DNA of 5,119 nucleotides from Clostridiaceae bacterium (GCA_016297555.1 JAEDGK010000122.1:1-5119), one strand, 5' to 3'. Positions 1 through 4,986 are shown, counted from the stretch's first letter. Notes: generated by a model from the sequence alone, not told the origin. Program-made: numbers and translations.

Positions 1-16
1 GACACTTTTTAATTTT

Positions 17-92
17 GCCCTAATAGCTCAGTCGGTAGAGCACGCGGCTGTTAACCGCGGTGTCACAGGTTCGAGTCCTGTTTGGGGCGCCA
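17..92 (+). tRNA. tRNA-Asn (anticodon GUU), CCA encoded
   Basis: A complete 76-nt cloverleaf that delivers asparagine at AAC/AAU codons. The acceptor stem pairs 17-23 with 82-88 (one T-G wobble), with discriminator G89 and genomically encoded CCA at 90-92. The D arm starts at 26. The anticodon stem is 43-47/55-59 with loop 48-54 and anticodon GTT at 50-52. The T stem is 65-69/77-81 around the loop TTCGAGT. All stems are intact, so it should be functional. No promoter is visible in the 16 bases upstream, so it is probably the last member of a tRNA or rRNA operon that begins outside the window; the terminator directly after it fits that. Confidence 0.97.
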
Positions 93-99
93 ATGCATG

Positions 100-149
100 A
101 TAATCCGAACCTTTTCTTTTCACAGAATCGGTTCGGATTATTGTTCTTT
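100..149 (+). terminator. Intrinsic terminator of the tRNA-Asn transcript
   Basis: A perfect 12-bp stem (100-111 with 130-141) encloses an 18-nt pyrimidine-rich loop and is followed by a T-rich run, TGTTCTTTAT. It begins only 8 bases after the tRNA CCA end, as expected for a hairpin ending a stable-RNA operon. Confidence 0.85.
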
Positions 150-177
150 ATATGATATTTATATAGAATAATCACAG

Positions 178-204
178 TTGACATTTTCTAGGTTACCTTA
201 TAAT
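178..204 (+). promoter_or_regulatory. SigA-type promoter of the first GNAT gene
   Basis: A perfect -35 hexamer TTGACA (178-183) and a perfect -10 hexamer TATAAT (199-204) lie 15 bp apart, shorter than the ideal 17. A shifted -10 (TAATTA, 201-206) would give 17. Transcription would start near 211, leaving a leader of about 24 nt. The preceding tRNA terminator makes a dedicated promoter necessary. Confidence 0.75.
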
Positions 205-220
205 TAATTTGCAGGGAAAA

Positions 221-227
221 AGGAGAG
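221..227 (+). promoter_or_regulatory. Ribosome binding site that decides the TTG start
   Basis: AGGAGAG at 221-227 is the only Shine-Dalgarno match here. Two in-frame TTG codons follow, at 229 and 235. The first would sit directly against the site (3 nt after AGGAG), too close for normal initiation. The second lies 9 nt after AGGAG (7 after GGAGAG), which is normal. I therefore place the start at 235. There is no ATG or GTG alternative near the conserved N-terminus. Confidence 0.65.
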
Positions 228-234
228 ATTGGCT

Positions 235-786
235 TTGAAAAGAATTGGTACACAGCCATTGGTAACCGAGCGCTGTTATTTAAGAAAGCTTGAGATAACC
301 GATGAGGCGCAGATGTATGAGAATATTCTTTCCGACCCTATGGTATCGCAGTATATGTCATGGGAATGTTACTCGGACATTGAGAGCGTAAAAGGATATT
401 TGAAAAAATGGCAGGAATTTTATAATCAAAATGAGCTTTATTGGGGAGTGTTTCTGAAAGAAAACGATGACTTGCTCGGTACGGTTTATTTGTGCGATGA
501 AAACAGCCACGCCAAGGTCGGATTTATTTCATATTGTTTCGGCTCAAAATTCCGGGGAAAAGGCTATGCAACGGAAGCGGTAAAAGCGGTTCTGAAATTC
601 GGCTTTTTTCAAGAGGAATATAGCAATATTACAACCTTTTGCGCTCGGAGCAACATACGCTCGCAGAGGGTACTCGAGAGATTGGGCTTTAAATACGAAG
701 CCGTGCTGAGAAAGAGAGACAAGACGAATTACGGATATGAGGACTGCCTTTATTACTCGCTGTTGAAAAGTGAATTTGTGGAATAA
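235..786 (+). CDS. GNAT family N-acetyltransferase (RimJ/RimL-like, Acetyltransf_3 type)
   Basis: Predicted 183-aa cytoplasmic acetyl-CoA-dependent N-acetyltransferase of the RimJ/RimL branch. The N-terminus carries the usual opening of this branch (TERCYLRKLEITDEAQMYE). The acetyl-CoA pyrophosphate-binding motif A is canonical, RGKGYATEAV from about residue 107 (R-x-x-G-x-A). The following helix and the N-IRSQRVLERLGF segment (about 140-152) form the typical motif B region, and the protein ends in the usual beta strand (DCLYYSLL). Length is normal for the family. It is transcribed alone between two terminators from its own promoter. The branch acetylates protein N-termini, small amines or antibiotics, and the sequence does not say which; ribosomal protein acetylation is only one option. 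The start is a TTG chosen by ribosome-binding-site spacing; a TTG at 229 would add two residues. Confidence 0.9.
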   Translation: MKRIGTQPLVTERCYLRKLEITDEAQMYENILSDPMVSQYMSWECYSDIESVKGYLKKWQEFYNQNELYWGVFLKENDDLLGTVYLCDENSHAKVGFISYCFGSKFRGKGYATEAVKAVLKFGFFQEEYSNITTFCARSNIRSQRVLERLGFKYEAVLRKRDKTNYGYEDCLYYSLLKSEFVE

Positions 787-792
787 TATCAT

Positions 793-833
793 AACGCCCT
801 GCAAAGCTTCCGGCAATGCAGGGCGTTGTTTTT
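793..833 (+). terminator. Terminator between convergent GNAT genes
   Basis: An 11-bp perfect stem (793-803 with 817-827, core CGCCCTGCA) with a 13-nt loop is followed by GTTTTT (828-833) on the plus strand, ending the upstream GNAT transcript. On the minus strand the same hairpin sits immediately after the stop codon of the converging GNAT gene, but the following bases are only AT-rich, so termination in that direction should be weaker. The plus-strand U tract overlaps the opposing stop codon at 832-834. Confidence 0.85.
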
Positions 834-1362
834 AATCCGTATGCAGGGTATAGAACTTAGCCTTAAAGGTTTGCTTTCCGTCAAAGGTGCTGTATTCGCC
901 GTAGCGTTCAAATTTTAAGCCGCATTTTTCCATAACCTTGCCGGAAGCGGGATTATCAACGGCGTGCTCGGAGCAAAAATCTCTTATTCCAAGCTCGTCA
1001 TAAGCAAATTTAATCATTCTTTTGGCTGCTTCTGTTGTTAAACCCTGATTCCAGAAATCATATCTTATATTATATCCGAAACCCCACTCGTCAGGGTTAC
1101 CTTTGTGAGGTCCGATGTCGCCGCTGCCGATTAGCTGATTGCTTCCTTTAAGAGCAAAGCCCCATTGGAATCCGTCGTGAGCGGGTATCAGGTCGTTTAT
1201 CCAATGCAAAACCTCGTCAAGATTGCTGTATATATTATACGGCATAAATCTGTTGACCCTTTCATCGCTTAGCCAAATGAATGCGGCTTCGGCGTCCTCG
1301 GGGGTTATAGGTCTTAATATTAACCTTTCCGTTTCAAGAACGGGCGGGGGATAGTAATTCAT
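832..1362 (-). CDS. GNAT family N-acetyltransferase, second gene of the minus-strand operon
   Basis: Predicted 176-aa RimJ/RimL-type (Acetyltransf_3) acetyltransferase. It opens with the branch signature ETERLILRPITPEDAEAAF (residues 10-28). Motif A appears as WNQGLTTEAAKRMIKFA (about 104-120), where the last glycine and the TEA helix start match the canonical GKGYATEA. The segment NPASGKVMEKCGLKFER (137-153) is the standard motif B region. The reading frame is open further upstream to an ATG at 1416, but a strong AAAGGAG lies 8 bases before the ATG at 1362, and conserved family sequence begins only after it, so I use 1362. The gene begins 16 bases after the stop of the phosphodiesterase gene on the same strand, which implies co-transcription. 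The acceptor substrate is unknown. It is not a close copy of the GNAT at 235-786. Confidence 0.9.
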   Translation of the reverse strand: MNYYPPPVLETERLILRPITPEDAEAAFIWLSDERVNRFMPYNIYSNLDEVLHWINDLIPAHDGFQWGFALKGSNQLIGSGDIGPHKGNPDEWGFGYNIRYDFWNQGLTTEAAKRMIKFAYDELGIRDFCSEHAVDNPASGKVMEKCGLKFERYGEYSTFDGKQTFKAKFYTLHTD

Positions 1363-1370
1363 TTCAAAAA

Positions 1371-1377
1371 CTCCTTT
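1371..1377 (-). promoter_or_regulatory. Ribosome binding site deciding the start of the second GNAT gene
   Basis: On the minus strand this reads AAAGGAG and lies 8 nt before the ATG at 1362-1360. It sits just before the stop codon region of the upstream phosphodiesterase gene (stop 1381-1379), so ribosomes finishing that gene end beside it and translational coupling is possible. It argues against the longer ORF version starting at 1416. Confidence 0.8.
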
Positions 1378-1378
1378 A

Positions 1379-2482
1379 TTATGTTTCAACGGCAATAAAC
1401 GGAACAAGCATTTCATCTTCCGTCATGCCTGCGTGAACTCCAATGAATTCACAATCTTCACGGAAATTAAACAGCGTGATATCTCCCGTGGCAACGGCGA
1501 GAAAATCTCCGATAAATCCGTCGGTGTGTTTATGCGGCACGCCGCTTCCGAAAAGCCCCTCGGCATAAACCTCATGCTTTGTCATCAAAAGGAAGCTATC
1601 GCCGAAAATGCTGTTGAACTTTTCGGCAAATTCGGTATGCATACCGTCTTTTACAAAGAGACTAAGCGCTCTCGGTTCGATTGACGGCGGATATTTGAGC
1701 ATTGATAAAAGCTCGGGATAATCCTCGAAATATTCGGATTTGCTGTCGCGCAAGCCGTGGTCTGCCGTAATGATTACAAGCGAATTTTGAAGCTTGCCGC
1801 AAAGCCGCTCAACTTCACGGTTAATCAATTCTATTTGTTCACGCACCTGAATGCTCGATACGCCGTGGATGTGCATTTCCGTGTCGGGCTGATGCCAATA
1901 GGAATAAATGTATTTTCTGCCATTTTCATCAGCTATCCTGCAAACTTCGGAGCAGATGTCCGCAACGCTTTGCGATTTATATTGCGAAAACGGCGAAACA
2001 CATTCAGTGCGTATATCCTTATCGGCGGCGCTTATTCTGTCCCAAATTCTTTTTACGGGGATATATTTTCCTGCAACATGATATTCGGCGGCAGGCTCTC
2101 CGTTTCTTTGAAGCGTGTTGCGAAAAACCGAGACATTTTCGCCGATTTCCTCAAAGAATAAGTCCCAGCCAAGCCATGCGGATTCAATGGGCGAGTATCC
2201 CGTTTCGATTGCCGTTGTTGCGGCGACGGTGGTTGAGGGGAATACAGACGAAATCGGACACACAAAATGTTTTCTCAAAAAGTCATTTTCGTTCAGGTGT
2301 TCGTTGATTGCCGAAACGCCCAAGCCGTCAAAAAGCATAACGATTATATTTTTATAATCCTTGCTCAGAAGTTCATCAAATTCGGGCAAGGTTTTATGTT
2401 GGCAGTCTTTTACTCCGAAATGCTTTAAAACAGATGAAACGATTGATAAAATACTTCTGTCATAATTAGGCTTTGCAATCAT
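1379..2482 (-). CDS. Alkaline phosphatase superfamily protein (type I phosphodiesterase/nucleotide pyrophosphatase-like)
   Basis: Predicted 367-aa two-metal hydrolase that should cleave phosphate mono- or diesters, nucleotide pyrophosphates being typical for the family. A full set of candidate metal ligands and nucleophile is visible in the expected order: D52 (LFDGLG), nucleophile T85 (FPSTTVAATTAIETG), D200 and H204 (QPDTEMHIHG), D241-H242 (TADHGLRD), and H350 in GVHAGMTEDEMLVPFIAV. H317/H319 (GVPHKH) form a further conserved-looking histidine cluster. There is no signal peptide or membrane segment, so it should be cytoplasmic, unlike secreted alkaline phosphatases. AAGGA lies 8 nt before the ATG at 2482. 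It is first in a two-gene unit with a GNAT acetyltransferase. Its only plausible promoter lies beyond an intrinsic terminator at 2500-2542, which suggests attenuated or read-through expression. The true substrate cannot be read from sequence. Confidence 0.9.
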   Translation of the reverse strand: MIAKPNYDRSILSIVSSVLKHFGVKDCQHKTLPEFDELLSKDYKNIIVMLFDGLGVSAINEHLNENDFLRKHFVCPISSVFPSTTVAATTAIETGYSPIESAWLGWDLFFEEIGENVSVFRNTLQRNGEPAAEYHVAGKYIPVKRIWDRISAADKDIRTECVSPFSQYKSQSVADICSEVCRIADENGRKYIYSYWHQPDTEMHIHGVSSIQVREQIELINREVERLCGKLQNSLVIITADHGLRDSKSEYFEDYPELLSMLKYPPSIEPRALSLFVKDGMHTEFAEKFNSIFGDSFLLMTKHEVYAEGLFGSGVPHKHTDGFIGDFLAVATGDITLFNFREDCEFIGVHAGMTEDEMLVPFIAVET

Positions 2483-2499
2483 AAAACCATTCCTTTCTT

Positions 2500-2542
2500 A
2501 AAACAAAAAACGGTGTAAGCTTTTGCAGCAGCTTACACCGTT
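2500..2542 (-). terminator. Strong intrinsic terminator just upstream of the phosphodiesterase gene (possible attenuator)
   Basis: On the minus strand a perfect 12-bp stem (2542-2531 with 2520-2509, core CGGTGTAAGC) with a 10-nt loop is followed by TTTTTTGTTTT. It faces the phosphodiesterase start at 2482 and leaves no room for another promoter before that gene. It therefore either ends a small independent transcript begun near 2693 or acts as a regulated attenuator for the downstream operon. The 5' arm can pair instead with bases 2588-2597 in the leader. Read on the plus strand it has no U tract, so the direction is clear. Confidence 0.88.
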
Positions 2543-2693
2543 ATAAACATATCGCATAAAAATTATATATCGCGAAATGAGTATGGAGGCATAAGCTCGC
2601 ACAGAGACATCCAATAATAATGCTGTGCAAGCGAATCAAAGGTATTCATTTCGCGGGAATACATCATAAGTGAGCAAAAACCTCCGTTGATTT
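2509..2693 (-). ncRNA. Structured leader or small RNA, unrecognised family
   Basis: This is the predicted transcript between the minus-strand promoter (start about 2693) and the terminator. Three strong structures are visible. An outer 10-bp perfect stem pairs CGCGAAATGA (2655-2646) with TCATTTCGCG (2580-2571). An inner 10-bp hairpin pairs GCTTGCACAG (2632-2623) with CTGTGCGAGC (2604-2595), with one U-G wobble and an 18-nt loop. The 12-bp terminator stem follows. AGCUUAUGCC (2597-2588), partly inside the inner hairpin, can alternatively pair over 10 bp with the terminator 5' arm (2539-2530), and GGAGG (2685-2681) can pair with CCUCC (2589-2585). I could not match it to any riboswitch, T-box or leader class I know. 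The inner hairpin is continuous only on the minus strand, but the outer stem extends further on the plus strand, so strand assignment rests on the promoter and terminator. A 34-codon ORF overlaps it. Confidence 0.5.
2563..2667 (-). CDS. Possible 34-aa small protein or leader peptide
   Basis: An ATG-initiated 34-codon ORF (MMYSREMNTF... to ...PPYSFRDI) lies entirely between the minus-strand promoter and terminator, with its TAA at 2565-2563. It is rich in aromatic residues and methionine (four Tyr, two Phe, one Trp, five internal Met) and contains HYYWMSLCELMPPY. It has no signal peptide or membrane segment and resembles no family I recognise. A strong GGAGG (2685-2681) lies upstream, but 13 nt from the first ATG, longer than optimal. 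The two main RNA stems fall inside the ORF: the outer stem joins codons 4-8 to codons 29-33. It may be a real small gene, a leader peptide whose translation remodels the RNA, or a chance ORF in a structured RNA. Confidence 0.4.
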   Translation of the reverse strand: MMYSREMNTFDSLAQHYYWMSLCELMPPYSFRDI

Positions 2694-2699
2694 TCGGCT

Positions 2700-2728
2700 A
2701 ATATATCACACAATTTTGATTTTGTCAA
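2700..2728 (-). promoter_or_regulatory. Near-consensus promoter of the leader/small-RNA cassette
   Basis: On the minus strand TTGACA (2728-2723) and TATATT (2705-2700) are separated by exactly 17 bp in AT-rich DNA, which predicts a start at an A near 2693. Nothing else between here and the phosphodiesterase start looks like a promoter, so this one probably also supplies that operon by read-through of the terminator at 2500-2542. Confidence 0.8.
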
Positions 2729-2746
2729 CAAAAATTTGTTTTTTCG

Positions 2747-2775
2747 TTGCCATTTTATCTGTTGTATGATAAAAT
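2747..2775 (+). promoter_or_regulatory. Promoter of the GPH symporter gene
   Basis: TTGCCA (2747-2752) and TAAAAT (2770-2775) are 17 bp apart, predicting a start near 2782 and a short leader of about 24 nt. It is divergent from the minus-strand promoter, with the two -35 boxes only 18 bp apart. The AT-rich palindrome AACAAAAATTTGTT (2727-2740) lies between them and could be an operator, though by base composition it could be chance. Confidence 0.6.
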
Positions 2776-2805
2776 GATTTCATATATGTGAAAGAGAGGT
2801 TAGCC

Positions 2806-4188
2806 ATGGAAAAGATTTCACTCAGAGAAAAAATCGGCTACGGCGTGGGTGCTATTGGTCTTGATTTAAGCTACGGAATGTTTTATTCCTATCTTTCAAT
2901 TTATCTCACAAATGCGCTCGGCATAAAATCACTGTTTCTGCTGGTTCTTGCTCCTCTTGCAAGAATTTGGGACGGCATTAATGACCCGATGATGGGTATG
3001 ATTGTTGACAGAACTCACACCAAAATGGGCAAATACCGCCCGTGGATACTGGCGGGTGCTATGCTCAACGCCGTTGTGCTGTGTTTCCTGTTTAATAACC
3101 CGGGCTTTGAGCTTGGTTCGGTGGGGCTTTATATCTATGTTGCCGTGCTCTATGTCCTTTGGGGCATGACAAACACTCTTGCGGACATTCCGTTTTGGTC
3201 GATGATTCCGTCTTTTGCGAGCGAGGAAAAAGACAGAAACCTTGTTTCCACAATCGCAAGAACCTTTTCGGGTCTCGGGCAGGGCATAATCGTTATTTTT
3301 ACGGCTTTGGCGGTTGCCTATTTCGGCGGCGCACAGAGCAGCGAGCTGAGCAAAATGGACTCTCAATGTCTGCGCGTCGGCTTCGGAAAATGGTCAATGA
3401 TTGCGGCGGCGGCTCTTGTGTTTTTTGCGGCGGTCAGCGTTGCTTCCACAAAGGAAAGGCGCGTTATAGTCAGCAACGAAAAATTTTCGTTTAAAGACGC
3501 GATAGGTGCAATCAAGCAGAATGACCAGCTTTTGATTTTTATGCTCTTTGCAATGATTTCAAACGCAGGATTTTATATGACTTCGGGCATAAGCAGCTAT
3601 TATTTTGACGCGGTTGCAGGCAATCTCAAATTGCAGTCAACATTTAATATGTTCGGAACTGTCGGCTCGGTGCTCTCGCTTCTCGTTATTCCTGTTTGCT
3701 CAAAGTTTATGACAAACCGCTCAACTTACAGGCTCTCGCTTGGTCTTGCCACGGCGGGCTATGCGGGCATGGCGGTTATCGGCTATCTGCTCGGCGGCAA
3801 TGTTTATGCGCTCGGCGTTTGCTATCTGCTGACCTCAATCGGAACGGGCAGTATGTTTGTTAATCAGACGGTTATGCTTGCCGATGTTGTCGATTACGGC
3901 GAATACAAGCTCGGCAGAAGAAATCAGAGCCTTACTTTCTCTATGAAAGGCTTTTTGCAGAAAATGGCATACACGGTGCAGTCGATTATTATGTATTCGG
4001 CATTCAGCCTGACGGGCTTTGACGGCAGCCTTGCTCAGCAGGGCGCGGCGGCAAAGAGCGCAATTTCTTTCCTGATGTTTATTGTTCCGCCCGTTATGAT
4101 GGTTATTTCCTATGTAATCTTCTCAAAGAAATATAAGATTTACGGCGAATTCAAGCAGGAGGTTTTGAGAGCCGTAAACGAGAAATAA
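2806..4188 (+). CDS. GPH family (MelB-like) sugar:cation symporter
   Basis: Predicted 460-aa inner-membrane transporter of the glycoside-pentoside-hexuronide:cation symporter family (major facilitator superfamily), driving sugar uptake with Na+ or H+. About 12 hydrophobic segments are visible and length is normal. The family signature after helix II is present as WDGINDPMMGMIVDRT (55-70) followed by MGKYRPWI (74-81). Charged residues used by MelB for cation and sugar binding seem conserved: D20, D56, D60, D127 (in ADIPFWS) and K381. The C-terminal half carries DVVDYGEYKLGRR (360-372), another hallmark. The start is the ATG at 2806, 6 nt after AGAGG; an in-frame GTG at 2788 overlaps the ribosome binding site and is unlikely. 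It has its own promoter and no glycosidase or regulator beside it, so the sugar cannot be named. Confidence 0.93.
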   Translation: MEKISLREKIGYGVGAIGLDLSYGMFYSYLSIYLTNALGIKSLFLLVLAPLARIWDGINDPMMGMIVDRTHTKMGKYRPWILAGAMLNAVVLCFLFNNPGFELGSVGLYIYVAVLYVLWGMTNTLADIPFWSMIPSFASEEKDRNLVSTIARTFSGLGQGIIVIFTALAVAYFGGAQSSELSKMDSQCLRVGFGKWSMIAAAALVFFAAVSVASTKERRVIVSNEKFSFKDAIGAIKQNDQLLIFMLFAMISNAGFYMTSGISSYYFDAVAGNLKLQSTFNMFGTVGSVLSLLVIPVCSKFMTNRSTYRLSLGLATAGYAGMAVIGYLLGGNVYALGVCYLLTSIGTGSMFVNQTVMLADVVDYGEYKLGRRNQSLTFSMKGFLQKMAYTVQSIIMYSAFSLTGFDGSLAQQGAAAKSAISFLMFIVPPVMMVISYVIFSKKYKIYGEFKQEVLRAVNEK

Positions 4189-4196
4189 TGATTAGA

Positions 4197-4236
4197 AAAG
4201 CACTTCCGATGCAATGCGTCAGAGGTGCTTTGTGTT
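4197..4236 (+). terminator. Probable terminator after the symporter gene
   Basis: AAAGCACTT (4197-4205) pairs with AGGTGCTTT (4223-4231) over 9 bp including one T-G, with a further 5-bp inner stem (4208-4212 with 4216-4220). It starts 8 bases after the symporter stop. The tail (TTTGTGTT) is only moderately T-rich, so termination may be partial and some transcription may enter the degenerate gene beyond. Confidence 0.6.
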
Positions 4237-4254
4237 CCGAAGAAGGAGAAAGGT

Positions 4255-4401
4255 ATGAAGCTGAAAGAAAGGGCGAAAAAGCTCAAAACAGATATTCCTG
4301 CTTTGGTTGCAATAACGGTCAGGCTGATACCTAAAGATGTTATGGAGAAAATTCGTAGCGGACGATGCCCACATCGTCCACAAATTTGTGTTGAATTATA
4401 A
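4255..4401 (+). pseudogene. Internally deleted YkvA/DUF1232 gene remnant (48 codons)
   Basis: The ORF keeps an excellent ribosome binding site (AAGGAG, 4243-4248, 6 nt before ATG). Residues 1-17 (MKLKERAKKLKTDIPAL) match the usual N-terminus of DUF1232 proteins, small membrane-associated proteins of unknown function. Residues 15-32 (PALVAITVRLIPKDVMEK) match what normally lies near the end of the domain. The roughly 50-residue centre, which in the family carries the SPIDLIPDFIPVLGYLDD core, is absent. The PAL at the junction would occur in both parental segments, so an in-frame deletion between short repeats is a simple explanation. The last residues (RSGRCPHRPQICVEL) are encoded by an intergenic repeat that has replaced the 3' end. 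A 48-aa peptide could still be made but would lack the conserved core. The family match is from memory of its consensus. Confidence 0.65.
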
Positions 4402-4419
4402 TATTACGCCGTAAAATTA
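4356..4419 (+). repeat. Intergenic repeat element, copy A
   Basis: The unit begins with an 8-bp perfect hairpin, GGACGATG (4360-4367) with CATCGTCC (4372-4379), then an AT-rich module GTTGAATTATAATATTACGC and on to 4419. That module recurs, with few differences and one single-base gap, at 4987-5015. The element supplies the last codons and stop of the DUF1232 remnant. No transposase is present, so it is a passive or trans-mobilised noncoding repeat. Exact ends are uncertain. Confidence 0.6.
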
Positions 4420-4494
4420 AATGCTTTTTTGCAGGTCATAGAGGACGGTGACTAATTAATACAGACAAATGTGAATTTATAGAGGTGATAATAT

Positions 4495-4965
4495 ATGGCA
4501 ATAGAAACGAATGAATTGGTTAAAGTTCAAAAGGTTGACAAAGACACGGAAATGGCGGAGAAACTGCTGAATTTTGTTGAACACTTTTCCTGGGAAGAAG
4601 TAAAAGAGCATACTTTACATATTATTAAGAACTGGGAATTTGAAAAATGGGAAACTCCGTTTGTTGCAACGGTAAGCGGTCATATCGTCGGAATGGTAAC
4701 CATTATGAAGTCGGATTATTATCCGTTGCCGGAGATATATCCGTGGATATCAACCTTGTTTGTTACCGAAGAATACCGTGGCAACAGAATCAGCGGCAAA
4801 CTCATTGATTTTGCAAATGAATATGCAAAAGAGATTGGTTTTGACAGGACATATATCCCGACGGAATTTGTCGGCTTGTATGAAAAATACGGGTATTGCT
4901 ATGTTAAGAATATTGTAAATTATGGTGGCGATACCGACCGCCTGTATGCGAAAGAATTAAAATGA
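4495..4965 (+). CDS. GNAT family N-acetyltransferase (Acetyltransf_1 type, variant motif A)
   Basis: Predicted 156-aa cytoplasmic acetyl-CoA-dependent N-acetyltransferase, distinct in build from the two RimJ/RimL-like ones in this window. The central strands FVATVSGHIVGMVTIM (56-71) and WISTLFVTEEYRGN (84-97) lead into motif A, RGNRISGKLIDFANEYAKEIGF (95-116 region). GLYEKYGY (127-134) is the usual C-terminal helix and turn. Motif A is R-G-N-R-I-S where the common pattern is R-x-x-G-x-G/A, so both usual small residues are changed; the arginine is kept. The C-terminal NYGGDTDRLYAKEL looks like a conserved subfamily tail. The ATG at 4495 follows AGAGGTGAT (4481-4489), an excellent anti-16S match. 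I see no convincing promoter between repeat copy A and this gene. The acceptor substrate is unknown. Confidence 0.88.
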   Translation: MAIETNELVKVQKVDKDTEMAEKLLNFVEHFSWEEVKEHTLHIIKNWEFEKWETPFVATVSGHIVGMVTIMKSDYYPLPEIYPWISTLFVTEEYRGNRISGKLIDFANEYAKEIGFDRTYIPTEFVGLYEKYGYCYVKNIVNYGGDTDRLYAKELK

Positions 4966-4986
4966 CTGCATTCGTCAAAATTCGCA

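Noticed and set aside
1363..1416. Upstream ATG extending the second GNAT gene by 18 residues
   Set aside because: It would overlap the phosphodiesterase gene and ignores the strong AAAGGAG placed 8 nt before the ATG at 1362; the extra residues match nothing in the family.
1433..2357. Plus-strand and alternative-frame ORFs inside the phosphodiesterase gene
   Set aside because: They lie wholly opposite or out of frame with a well-supported gene, lack ribosome binding sites and have no recognisable protein features.
2571..2655. Structured RNA on the plus strand
   Set aside because: The outer stem is even longer on the plus strand through G-U pairs, but the inner hairpin gains a C-A mismatch and no plus-strand promoter or U-tailed terminator brackets it. 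The minus strand has both.
2509..2693. A known riboswitch (THF, preQ1, SAM, purine, c-di-GMP) or T-box
   Set aside because: None of the conserved core motifs I know for these classes is present, and the downstream genes do not suggest their ligands. A covariance-model search could overturn this.
2788..2805. GTG start giving a six-residue longer symporter
   Set aside because: The GTG lies just upstream of the ribosome binding site and has no site of its own; the ATG at 2806 is correctly spaced and begins the family-typical N-terminus.
2929..3494. Opposite-strand and out-of-frame ORFs inside the symporter gene
   Set aside because: Low-complexity translations rich in Arg, His and Cys, fully overlapped by the clear GPH symporter frame.
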